In this document: piece after piece, positions 26,179 through 33,550 of the stretch
Layout: each line of letters begins with the position of its first letter
Numbering within the stretch: position 1 is the stretch's first letter
Source of the DNA: Lachnospiraceae bacterium
GTDB lineage: Bacteria; Bacillota; Clostridia; Lachnospirales; Lachnospiraceae
Direction: 5' to 3'
Length of the DNA: 56,493 nt
Assembly (NCBI GenBank): GCA_024404675.1
Contig: JAKSPO010000012.1
Coordinates: forward strand, 1-56,493
Translations under genes and position numbers: made by a program
Notes under the pieces: model-generated
Databases searched by the model: none
Told to the model about the DNA's origin: nothing
Seen by the model: the letters and a program-made list of their open reading frames with translations, nothing else

Positions 26179-26196
26179 CGGGGCAACCCGTTTTGA
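26173..26196. other. Perfect 10-bp hairpin with GCAA tetraloop
   Basis: TCAAAACGGG (26173-26182) pairs with CCCGTTTTGA (26187-26196) around GCAA. There is no T-run. It sits between feoB and the ribosome site of the small Cys-rich gene and could protect or separate the transcripts. Confidence 0.65.
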
Positions 26197-26217
26197 ACCG
26201 GAGAAAGGAGCAGGAAA

Positions 26218-26364
26218 ATGATCAATTATATTATCGGTGCGGTATTGGCTCTCCTGGTTGGTGCAGCCTGCGCCTACCTATGGAAGGCGAAGAAGAGTGG
26301 CCGAAAATGTGTCGGCTGCCCGTGTAACGGAACGTGCTGTAAACGAAAAAATATTGGAAGTTGA
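26218..26364 (+). CDS. FeoB-associated Cys-rich membrane protein
   Basis: A 48-residue gene: one N-terminal membrane helix (MINYIIGAVLALLVGAACAY) followed by a basic, cysteine-rich tail (CVGCPCNGTCCKRK). This is the layout of the small FeoB-associated proteins found after feoB in Firmicutes, probably binding iron or docking on FeoB at the inner face. AGAAAGGAG lies 7 nt upstream. It follows feoB by 49 nt. Confidence 0.9.
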   Translation: MINYIIGAVLALLVGAACAYLWKAKKSGRKCVGCPCNGTCCKRKNIGS

Positions 26365-26389
26365 AATATCCGGGGGGATTTGCTATAAT
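26361..26389 (+). promoter_or_regulatory. Promoter of the fluoride-riboswitch/antiporter transcript
   Basis: TTGAAA (26361-26366, overlapping the stop of the Cys-rich gene), 17-bp spacer ending TGC, TATAAT (26384-26389): strong, with an extended -10. The transcript would start near 26396, about 105 nt before the aptamer. That stretch holds two short overlapping frames (from 26393 and 26439) I would not call genes. A weaker TATGAT at 26493-26498 could start a shorter transcript. Confidence 0.7.
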
Positions 26390-26501
26390 CAGGATGTTGC
26401 CGGAGAAACTGCCCGGATGGCAGGCGGCGATTCAAAAATGAGCGCGGAATGGACGGTTATTGCCTGGCATCCGGCTCGCGCAATTGACAGTTTATGATTG
26501 A

Positions 26502-26597
26502 AGGGGAATGAGGTTCTCCCCAAGTATTATTACTTAAACCGCTTACAAAAAGCTGATGACTTCTGCAGAATACGCAGAAATTGTCGGCTTTTTCTTT
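26502..26597 (+). promoter_or_regulatory. Fluoride riboswitch (crcB motif)
   Basis: The 5' half matches the conserved GGxGAUGxxGUUCxCC block (GGGGAATGAGGTTCTCCCC, 26503-26521). The 3' half has the hallmark GCTGATGACTTCTGC (26552-26566). The antiporter gene starts 64 nt after the aptamer. Fluoride riboswitches are known to control fluoride exporters and CPA-type antiporters. Binding would prevent the terminator formed by the aptamer 3' strand and 26574-26592. Confidence 0.82.
26547..26597 (+). terminator. Riboswitch-controlled intrinsic terminator
   Basis: AAAAGC..GAC-TTCTGC (26547-26566) pairs with GCAGAA-..GTC-GGCTTTT (26574-26592), followed by TTTCTTTG. It shares the aptamer's 3' strand, so it is mutually exclusive with the ligand-bound form. 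Confidence 0.8.
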
Positions 26598-26629
26598 GCA
26601 AATGATTTCTGAAAGATTGGAGACGGAAC

Positions 26630-27850
26630 ATGTTATTAAGTATCTCACTGATTCTTTTAGTCGGAATGTCCGCAGGGGCAATCTGCCGAAAGCTCAAGCT
26701 GCCGAGTCTGATCGGCATGCTTGCAACGGGCATCGTACTCGGCCCGTACGTGCTCGACCTGCTAGATGCAAGCATACTCGGCGTTTCGGCGGAGCTGAGG
26801 AAGATTGCGCTTGTCATCATCCTTACAAGAGCCGGCCTGTCCTTCGATTTCTCGGGGCTAAGGAAGCTCGGCCGCCCCGCACTTCTTATGTGCTTCGTGC
26901 CGGCAAGCTTCGAGCTTCTCGGAATGCTTCTGTTAACGCCGCGATTGCTTGGACTTTCCCTTCTTGAAGTAGCGATCCTTGGTGCAGTGCTTGCGGCGGT
27001 TTCGCCTGCAGTCGTGGTGCCGCGAATGGTTAAGCTGATGGAAGAGGGCTACGGCACCGAGGCGGGGATCCCGCAGCTGATTCTGGCGGGAGCTTCGGTC
27101 GACGATGTGTATGTCATCGTTCTGTTCTCCACATTTGTAGGCATGATGAAGGGCGAAGGCGCTTCCGTTATGCGCTTTGTGAATATTCCGGTCTCCATCG
27201 TGCTCGGCATCGCCATCGGACTTCTTGTCGGGGTGGCGCTTGCGTTCTTCTTTCAGAAGGTGCACATTCGTGACACGGCAAAGGTGCTGATCATTCTAAG
27301 CATCTCGCTTCTGCTGGTCGTTTGGGAGGATAGCATGAAAACGGCCATCACCTTCTCCGCGCTGATTGCAATTATGTTCATCGGCGTAGGACTTCTGTGG
27401 CGCCGCGAGGTCGTTGCCAGACGCCTCTCCGCCAAATACGGGAAGCTCTGGGTGGCAGCAGAGGTGTTTCTGTTCGTCCTTGTCGGCGCGACGGTCAATA
27501 TCCAGTACCTCGGTAAGGTCGGCGGCAAAGCACTTCTGGTCATCGCAGGAGCACTCGTATTTCGTATGCTCGGCGTACTCGTCTGTCTGCTCGGAACGAA
27601 GCTTACCGCCGCAGAGCGGGCATTTGTCATGATGACCTATACCCCGAAGGCAACGGTCCAGGCAGCAATCGGCGGCGTTCCGTTAGCGCTCGGCTTTGCC
27701 TGCGGCGAGACGGTCCTTACGGTAGCGGTACTCGCAATCGTTCTAACGGCGCCGATCGGTGCATTTGCCATCGATCTGACGTATCAGAGACTCTTATGCA
27801 AGAAAGTAAGTGAAACTCAGGAAAATGAAGATACTACCGCTGTAGAATAG
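26630..27850 (+). CDS. Cation/proton antiporter (CPA superfamily)
   Basis: 406 residues with about 12 membrane helices, beginning LLSISLILLVGMSAGAICRK. The CPA core is visible, including the acidic DD in ILAGASVDDVYVIVLF, the ion-binding helix. The family exchanges Na+ or K+ for protons. Placement behind a fluoride riboswitch suggests that this member relieves fluoride stress, directly or by pH/ion balance. No crcB/fluc or CLC-F gene is nearby, so it may be the main responder. The ribosome site is GGAGACGG. Confidence 0.9.
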   Translation: MLLSISLILLVGMSAGAICRKLKLPSLIGMLATGIVLGPYVLDLLDASILGVSAELRKIALVIILTRAGLSFDFSGLRKLGRPALLMCFVPASFELLGMLLLTPRLLGLSLLEVAILGAVLAAVSPAVVVPRMVKLMEEGYGTEAGIPQLILAGASVDDVYVIVLFSTFVGMMKGEGASVMRFVNIPVSIVLGIAIGLLVGVALAFFFQKVHIRDTAKVLIILSISLLLVVWEDSMKTAITFSALIAIMFIGVGLLWRREVVARRLSAKYGKLWVAAEVFLFVLVGATVNIQYLGKVGGKALLVIAGALVFRMLGVLVCLLGTKLTAAERAFVMMTYTPKATVQAAIGGVPLALGFACGETVLTVAVLAIVLTAPIGAFAIDLTYQRLLCKKVSETQENEDTTAVE

Positions 27851-27923
27851 TGTGCAAAGCATCTTTAACAGCACACGCCTAAGACTACTTAAGACCACCA
27901 AGCAGCCCCTTAACGCTGTAGCT

Positions 27924-27952
27924 TTGACAGAAGATTAGCGCTATGGTATAGT
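27924..27952 (+). promoter_or_regulatory. Sigma-A promoter of the SseB-like gene
   Basis: TTGACA (27924-27929), 17 bp, TATAGT (27947-27952). Confidence 0.75.
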
Positions 27953-27999
27953 TAGGGAAGCTTTTACATACTAACGCTAACTTGGGAAAGGAGTTCGTA

Positions 28000-28422
28000 G
28001 TGAACGGAGCTTTGGAAAAGGACAAGAATCTTTTAGGAAATTTCAAAATTGAGGATGCCATTGCGGCTATGTATAAAAGCCTTACGGCGGAGCATCTCGT
28101 TAAGGCGCTTACGACCATCAGAGAGCGGATGCAGGAGGGCGGACATCTTGTGGTGGCTGTGAAGCCTGGAAACGAGCAGGGGTTGGAGCTTCGGACGGTA
28201 AGCACGCCTGATGGGCAGAACTGGTTCGCTGCATTTACCTGTATGGAAGAGGAGATTAAGAAGAAGCAGGAGTATGTGTCGGGCTTTACCGCAGAGATTG
28301 AAAAGCTCCTTACCCTGACGCTTAATTCGGAGGAGGTTGTCGGAATTATCGTGAACCCGTGGGAGAAGCCGCTTAAGCTTACGAAGGAGCATATTCGGCT
28401 GATTGTGGGCGGACAGGCCTGA
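28000..28422 (+). CDS. SseB-like N-terminal domain protein
   Basis: 140 residues from GTG 28000, 7 nt after AAAGGAG; an upstream in-frame TTG overlaps that site and is less likely. The C-terminal GIIVNPWEKPLKLTKEHIRL matches the signature of SseB-type domains (bacterial proteins linked to serine sensitivity or to type III/VII-like contexts). The function is unknown. It is monocistronic with its own promoter. Confidence 0.7.
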   Translation: MNGALEKDKNLLGNFKIEDAIAAMYKSLTAEHLVKALTTIRERMQEGGHLVVAVKPGNEQGLELRTVSTPDGQNWFAAFTCMEEEIKKKQEYVSGFTAEIEKLLTLTLNSEEVVGIIVNPWEKPLKLTKEHIRLIVGGQA

Positions 28423-28520
28423 GCGTACCGTACATTCCGCGAATATCTGAAGGGCTACTTCAAAAATATGTTTGACAAAAAGTACAGTCTGTGGTAAGTT
28501 ATTGCCATAAACAAGAGCAG

Positions 28521-28548
28521 AGACGTTCCTTAAGGGAGCGTCTTTTTG
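28521..28548 (+). terminator. Rho-independent terminator
   Basis: AGACGTTCC (28521-28529) pairs with GGAGCGTCT (28535-28543; one G-T) and runs into TTTTT. Confidence 0.75.
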
Positions 28549-28610
28549 TATTATTGATAGAATTCGATGATGCAAAGACTCCTGATGTATACTGAATCCG
28601 ATCTGGCAAA

Positions 28611-28646
28611 GGCGCTAATGTAGAAGAAACATGAGCGCTTTTTTAT
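28611..28646 (+). terminator. Rho-independent terminator
   Basis: GCGCT-a-ATGT pairs with ACAT-g-AGCGC, followed by TTTTTTATTTT. Confidence 0.75.
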
Positions 28647-28751
28647 TTTCCGAATCGTGAAAGCTGCTTCGCCTGCCCGGTAGAGGACGGGACCGCCTAG
28701 GAAGCGGAGGAATCGCTTTTGTTCGCAGTTCAAATAAGGAGGACGAAACCA

Positions 28752-30077
28752 ATGAAACAACAAGAACAACAGCTATTGCAGCACACAGACAAAATCAATG
28801 ACTTGTTGGCCCGCTACGGAGTAAAATTCGGAATCTATAAGAACAACACCTTTAAGGAACAGTTATTCCCCTTCGATTCCATACCAAGAATCATAGAACA
28901 CGCCGAATTTGAGATGCTCGAGCGAGGGTTGAAGCAGAGAGTTTTGGCCCTCAATCTGTTCCTTAAGGACATTTATTCGGAGAAGAAGATCGTGAAGGAC
29001 GGTGTGGTTCCCGAGGATTTCATCTTCGCATCCTCCGGCTATATGGCAGAGTGCGAGGGTGTGCTTCCGATGAAGGGAATCTATTCCCACATATCAGGAA
29101 TCGACCTTGTTAAAGGTAAGAACAACGAGTGGTATGTGCTCGAGGATAACTTAAGAGTTCCTTCCGGTGCATCCTATCCGATGATTGCAAGAGACCTTTG
29201 CCGAAAGAGCTCTCCGGAGACCTTCAGCAATACGAAGCTTCTTGATAACCGAAATTATGCAGAGCTTCTCAGAAAGACAATGGATAACGTAAATACAGGC
29301 GGACATACGGTTATTCTCACACCCGGCCGTTACAATGCGGCCTACTTCGAGCATTCCTATCTTGCAGAGAAGACGGGCGCGCATCTTGTAAGCGGCTCGG
29401 AGCTTTTCGTGGAAAATGACTGTCTCTATTTCATCGGTGCCGGCGGCGTGAAGGAAAGAGTCGGTGCGGTATACAGAAGAATCTCCGACGAATACCTCGA
29501 TCCGATGAATTTCAATCCGGAATCTCTGATCGGAATCCCGCACATTTACGATGTATTCCGTAAGGGCAACGTTGCACTTCTGAATGCACCAGGAAACGGT
29601 GTTGCGGACGATAAGGGTATCTATTATTTCGTTCCGAAGATGGTTAAGTACTACCTGAACGAAGAACCGGTGCTTCAGAATGCGCCGACGTATCTTCCGT
29701 TCTATGCGGAGGATATGGACTATGTTCTTAAGCATTTTGACGATTTGGTGCTTAAGGATGTTGCGGAGGCAGGCGGCTACGGTGTTGTATTCGGTAACAC
29801 GATGACCGCTAAGCAGAAGGAGGATTTCATCGCTCTTCTGAAAGCCGAGCCGAGACGCTTCATCGCGCAGGAGGTTATCGATTTCCAGGATCTGGACATT
29901 CTGGACGAGGGCAGAATCGTTCCGAGAAAGGCAGACTGGAGAGCCTTTGTACTGATGGCGGACGAACCGCTTGTCTGGGCCAGCGGCTTGACAAGATTCT
30001 CAAGAAATCCCGATTCATTTATTGTTAACTCATCACAAGGAGGAGGTTTCAAGGACACATGGGTATTATCTCAGTAG
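28752..30077 (+). CDS. Circularly permuted ATP-grasp protein (DUF404/DUF407 type)
   Basis: 441 residues from ATG 28752 behind AAGGAGGA. The sequence is that of the COG2308 group: YGVKFGIYKNNTFKEQLFPF, LEDNLRVPSGASYPM, a Gly-rich LKDVAEAGGYGVVFG loop, and the late FVLMADEPLVWASGLTRF. Circularly permuted ATP-grasp enzymes activate a carboxylate as acyl phosphate and join it to an amine. Family members sit with alpha-E and transglutaminase genes, as here, and are predicted amidoligases making peptide-like products; the product is unknown. Its end overlaps the alpha-E gene by 19 nt. Confidence 0.92.
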   Translation: MKQQEQQLLQHTDKINDLLARYGVKFGIYKNNTFKEQLFPFDSIPRIIEHAEFEMLERGLKQRVLALNLFLKDIYSEKKIVKDGVVPEDFIFASSGYMAECEGVLPMKGIYSHISGIDLVKGKNNEWYVLEDNLRVPSGASYPMIARDLCRKSSPETFSNTKLLDNRNYAELLRKTMDNVNTGGHTVILTPGRYNAAYFEHSYLAEKTGAHLVSGSELFVENDCLYFIGAGGVKERVGAVYRRISDEYLDPMNFNPESLIGIPHIYDVFRKGNVALLNAPGNGVADDKGIYYFVPKMVKYYLNEEPVLQNAPTYLPFYAEDMDYVLKHFDDLVLKDVAEAGGYGVVFGNTMTAKQKEDFIALLKAEPRRFIAQEVIDFQDLDILDEGRIVPRKADWRAFVLMADEPLVWASGLTRFSRNPDSFIVNSSQGGGFKDTWVLSQ

Positions 30078-30724
30078 AACAGGTTGACCACCTTTACTGG
30101 TTAGGCAGATACACGGAGCGCGTGTATACGACCTTGAAAATGTTTGCAAAAAGCTTTGATAAAATGATTGATTCCGCCGATGCGGTATATCCCGAGTACT
30201 GTGATGCTTTGGATATCCCGAATATTTACGAGTCAAAGGGCGATTTTCTCAGACGCTATCCTTTTGACGCAGGGATTGCGGATTCGATTATCAGTAACCT
30301 GAACCGTGCTTATGATAACGCAATCGTATTGCGTGAGACAATCGGTTCGGACGCACTTTCCTATATCCAGCTGTCTGTTTATGCGATGAGCAATGCAGCG
30401 AAGAGTGAGTCGCCGCTTATCGAGATTCAGCAGATTATGGACGACCTGCTTTCCTTCTGGGGAATCGTAGACGATCAGATCGACGACGAGCAGATTCGAA
30501 ACATTATCAAGGCGGGTAAGAGAATCGAGCGAATCGATTTATACGCAAGACTGGAGCTTGACAAATTCAAGCTTGAGCGTGAGCTTCATCGAATGATTCC
30601 GAGAGTGCTTCGAAGCGGTATTCGCTACAACGAGGCAGCGCTCAACAAGCTGAATACGCTTATCAATGATAATGCGATGGATTATGCCGGCATCATTTCA
30701 AGTGTTGAGACGATTGTGGCCTGA
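30059..30724 (+). CDS. Alpha-E domain protein (DUF403)
   Basis: 221 residues, almost entirely alpha-helical. The N-terminus VEQVDHLYWLGRYTERVYTT is the alpha-E signature. Usual members are nearer 300 residues, so this is a short version. Alpha-E proteins are the constant partners of the permuted ATP-grasp enzymes and may form a complex or scaffold; their reaction, if any, is not known. The start lies within the end of the ATP-grasp gene with AGGAGGAGG upstream, implying coupled translation. Confidence 0.9.
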   Translation: MGIISVEQVDHLYWLGRYTERVYTTLKMFAKSFDKMIDSADAVYPEYCDALDIPNIYESKGDFLRRYPFDAGIADSIISNLNRAYDNAIVLRETIGSDALSYIQLSVYAMSNAAKSESPLIEIQQIMDDLLSFWGIVDDQIDDEQIRNIIKAGKRIERIDLYARLELDKFKLERELHRMIPRVLRSGIRYNEAALNKLNTLINDNAMDYAGIISSVETIVA

Positions 30725-30756
30725 TCCCTTAAGAACATAGGTTAGAAGGTGAAAAT

Positions 30757-31551
30757 GTGGCTTTTTTGAATTATGAGTATCAAATGATAATCCGCTATTC
30801 CGAGCCGGTGGAGAAGTGCTATTTTACCATCAAATCCATTCCGGCGGACGATTTTAAGCAAAGGAGCATCTCCTATGCAATCAGCATGAGTCCGAACACG
30901 ACCTACTCCCTGGGAAGAGATTCCTTCGGCAATGCGCAGATCATCGGAAGCGTAGCCTTTCCGCACTCGGAGTATATCTATACCATCAAAGGAATGGTCG
31001 AGACGAACGAGTCTCCCGTGACCGGCGGCGTGAACGAGGCCTTGGTCGGTATGTATAAGTATCCGCACGGAAAATGTGTTCCCGGTCCGAAGCTTACCGC
31101 CTTTTCAAAATCTATCAAGGCGCTGGTAGAGGGTTGCGCATCCGACCGCGACCGCTGCCTTACAATCATGCGAGAGCTTAAAAAGGTTATGACGTACGAG
31201 AAAGGCTGTACGGAGGTGGGAACGAGCGCCGAGGAGGCATTTGCCGGCGGAAAGGGCGTGTGTCAGGATTTTTCTCATATTTTCATTACCATGCTTCGAA
31301 TATTCGGCATTCCTGCGAGATATGTCTGCGGCCTGATTGTCGGAGAGGGAGAGAGTCATGCCTGGGTGGAGGCCTGCATTGACGGAAGCTATGTGGCGTA
31401 CGACCCCACGCATAACATAGAAATTTCCGATGAATACATCAAGCTCGGTGTCGGGCGCGATGCAGTCGATTGTGCCATCAACCGCGGCGTCATGTGGGGC
31501 GGCGGTGCACAGACGCAGGAGATTAACGTTCTGGTAGACAAATATTACTAG
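30757..31551 (+). CDS. Transglutaminase-like cysteine protease/transferase
   Basis: 264 residues from GTG 30757 behind AGAAGGTG. The transglutaminase triad is intact: C169 (GGKGVCQDFSH), H201 (GESHAWVEA) and D216 (AYDPTHN). The N-terminal 110 residues form the beta-rich domain typical of bacterial transglutaminase-like proteins next to alpha-E genes. No signal peptide, so it is cytosolic. It would form or cut an isopeptide or amide bond on the ATP-grasp product (inference). Confidence 0.92.
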   Translation: MAFLNYEYQMIIRYSEPVEKCYFTIKSIPADDFKQRSISYAISMSPNTTYSLGRDSFGNAQIIGSVAFPHSEYIYTIKGMVETNESPVTGGVNEALVGMYKYPHGKCVPGPKLTAFSKSIKALVEGCASDRDRCLTIMRELKKVMTYEKGCTEVGTSAEEAFAGGKGVCQDFSHIFITMLRIFGIPARYVCGLIVGEGESHAWVEACIDGSYVAYDPTHNIEISDEYIKLGVGRDAVDCAINRGVMWGGGAQTQEINVLVDKYY

Positions 31552-31566
31552 TCGAGGAGAAGACAA

Positions 31567-32520
31567 ATGGTAGAAATCGTTACAATGGTCGGACTTCCGA
31601 TCGACGAAAAGCTGATGATCAAAAAGAATCGGATTGCACCTGCGGGCGCCGATCCGAAGGGGCTTAAGCGAATCAGCGTGGTAACGGGAATTCACGGCGA
31701 CGAGTTAGAGGGGCAGTATGTCTGCTACGAGCTGCAGCGGAGAATCAGCCTGGAAAAGGATAAGCTTACCGGAATTGTGGATATTTATCCGGCGATGAAT
31801 CCGCTCGGCATCGATTCCATTACCAGAGGTATTCCGGCATTTGACCTTGATATGAACCGTATCTTTCCCGGCAACAAGGACGGCAATATGACAGAGTATC
31901 TCGCAGCCGGTATCATCGATGATGTGCGCGGCTCCGATTGTGTGGTTGACATTCATGCGAGCAACATCTATCTGACGGAGATTCCGCAGATTCGAATCAA
32001 TGAGCTGCATGCCGAGCGTCTTGTGCCGCTCGCGAAGGCGGCAAATGTGGACTTTATCTGGGTTCACGGCGCAAGCACTGTTTTGGAATCCACCTTTGCA
32101 CACAGCCTCAATAGCATCGGAACGCCCGTGCTTGTTGTGGAAATGGGTGTAGGCATGCGACTTACCAAGGAATACGGCAACCAGATGGTAGACGGCATAT
32201 TCAGACTGATGCAGGAGCTTGGCATCTGGGGTGGGGAGACGATTCCCGTTCGGAAGCCGATGATTTCGCAGAACCCGTATGACGTCAGCTATCTGAATGC
32301 TTCGGCGAGCGGTCTTTTTGTGCCGAGCGTCAAGCATGGCGCGAGACTTGCGGAGGGCGAGCTGATCGGTCTGATTGTGGATCCACTCGAGGGACGGGTT
32401 CTCGATGAGGTCAGAGCGCCGCAGGCGGGACTTCTGTTTACGATAAGAGACTATCCGATTGTGGATGAGGGCTCTCTGATGGGAAGAATTCTGAAGGAGG
32501 AGGTCTGCCGGTATGCGTAA
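31567..32520 (+). CDS. Succinylglutamate desuccinylase/aspartoacylase-type metallohydrolase (M14-like)
   Basis: 317 residues. The zinc site of the AstE/AspA group is complete: H43-G-D-E46, H130 (VVDIHAS), and the catalytic Glu E192 (VLVVEMGVG). Substrate-binding MNRIFPG is also kept. The C-terminal 80 residues form a lipoyl-like beta domain (APQAGLLF). These enzymes hydrolyse N-acyl amino acids or peptides. The next gene is a diverged copy, overlapping by 8 nt. As part of the operon it may trim or release the amide product. Confidence 0.9.
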   Translation: MVEIVTMVGLPIDEKLMIKKNRIAPAGADPKGLKRISVVTGIHGDELEGQYVCYELQRRISLEKDKLTGIVDIYPAMNPLGIDSITRGIPAFDLDMNRIFPGNKDGNMTEYLAAGIIDDVRGSDCVVDIHASNIYLTEIPQIRINELHAERLVPLAKAANVDFIWVHGASTVLESTFAHSLNSIGTPVLVVEMGVGMRLTKEYGNQMVDGIFRLMQELGIWGGETIPVRKPMISQNPYDVSYLNASASGLFVPSVKHGARLAEGELIGLIVDPLEGRVLDEVRAPQAGLLFTIRDYPIVDEGSLMGRILKEEVCRYA

Positions 32521-33448
32521 GAAAATCATATATGAGATTAAGGGAATGTACCGGGATGATTTCAGAATCACGGGATATGAATTCGGACAGGGCGAGAAGT
32601 CTGTCTGCATCATCGGTAATTCCCGTGGCAATGAGGTACAGCAGACCTATTGCTGCGCACAGCTTGTCAAGAAGATGAAGCAGCTAGAGGAAGAGGGAAG
32701 AATCAAGGACGGACACAAGGTTCTGATCATTCCGTCCATCAACCCGTATTCCATGAATATTCAGAAGCGCTTCTGGCCGACCGATAATACTGACATCAAC
32801 AGAATGTTCCCGGGCTACGATCTGGGAGAAACCACGCAGCGAATCGCAGACGGTGTCTTCCGTGAGATTAAGGATTACGAATTCGGAATTCAGTTTACCT
32901 CCTTTTATATGCCCGGTGATTTTGTGCCGCATGTGCGATATATGAAGGAAGGCTTCACAACGGTGGAGGATGCGAAGAAATTCGGAATGAAGTATATTGT
33001 GGAAAGAGCCGTAAGACCGTATGACACGGCAACGCTGAATTATAACTGGCAGGTTTGGGACACTAAGGCATTTTCCTTATATACGAACACAACGACGCGA
33101 ATCAGTAAGACCGGAGCGGGGCAGGCGGTGATGGCAATCATGAACTTCATGGCCTGTAACGATATCATCAAATACAGCGCCATCAGCGAGAAGAAGAGCC
33201 GGATGTTTAATGATACCGAGCTCATCTCCGTAAGAACCGCGAAGTCCGGTTTTTATGAGCCGCTTGTTAAAGCAGGCGATAAGGTGGAGGCGGGAACACC
33301 GCTTGCGGATATCGTGAACCCTTACGACGGCAGCGTACTGGAGACACTTTACGCACCGGTGCCGGGCGTCATATTTTTCATTCACAATGAACCGCTTACT
33401 TATGCTAACACCGCAGTCATCAAGATTCTTGCGGACGATATGGATTGA
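32513..33448 (+). CDS. AstE/AspA-like paralogue lacking the zinc and catalytic residues
   Basis: 311 residues, clearly related to the preceding protein (INRMFPG and the C-terminal APVPGVIFFIH domain are shared). The metal site is gone: the HGDE motif reads R38-G-N-E41, the DIH motif reads QFT (T129), and the catalytic Glu region has no Glu (LYTNTTTR). The frame, codon use and ribosome context are intact, so it is a maintained protein rather than a pseudogene. It is probably a regulatory or substrate-binding partner of the active paralogue (inference). A strong terminator follows. Confidence 0.85.
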   Translation: MRKKIIYEIKGMYRDDFRITGYEFGQGEKSVCIIGNSRGNEVQQTYCCAQLVKKMKQLEEEGRIKDGHKVLIIPSINPYSMNIQKRFWPTDNTDINRMFPGYDLGETTQRIADGVFREIKDYEFGIQFTSFYMPGDFVPHVRYMKEGFTTVEDAKKFGMKYIVERAVRPYDTATLNYNWQVWDTKAFSLYTNTTTRISKTGAGQAVMAIMNFMACNDIIKYSAISEKKSRMFNDTELISVRTAKSGFYEPLVKAGDKVEAGTPLADIVNPYDGSVLETLYAPVPGVIFFIHNEPLTYANTAVIKILADDMD

Positions 33449-33478
33449 ACGACCAAATGCATATATACCCCTCATCAG

Positions 33479-33514
33479 AAAGGACCAATGCGAACAGCAA
33501 GCATTGGTCCTTTT
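33479..33514. terminator. Bidirectional terminator of the ATP-grasp operon
   Basis: A perfect 13-bp stem AAAGGACCAATGC (33479-33491) / GCATTGGTCCTTT (33501-33513), then T. It lies between convergent genes. Confidence 0.9.
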
Positions 33515-33550
33515 GCGTCTAATAAAATCAGTTTGTGGAGGCGTTTATGC

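Larger units (their letters stand above)
28423..28751 (+). other. Structured leader or small-RNA region before the ATP-grasp operon
   Basis: No gene is seen in these 329 bp. TTGACA (28472-28477) with 17-bp spacing to a weak TAAGTT is a possible promoter. Two intrinsic terminators follow (28521-28548 and 28611-28646). A nested hairpin comes next: GCTTC (28666-28670) / GAAGC (28701-28705) enclosing CCCG/CGGG. AAGGAGGA of the ATP-grasp gene ends the region. The layout could be a terminated small RNA or an attenuated leader; it matches no riboswitch class I know. Confidence 0.5.

Noticed and set aside
26393-26500. Two short peptides (15 and 19 codons) before the fluoride riboswitch
   Set aside because: Overlapping ATGA frames, but neither has a convincing ribosome site; more likely untranslated leader.
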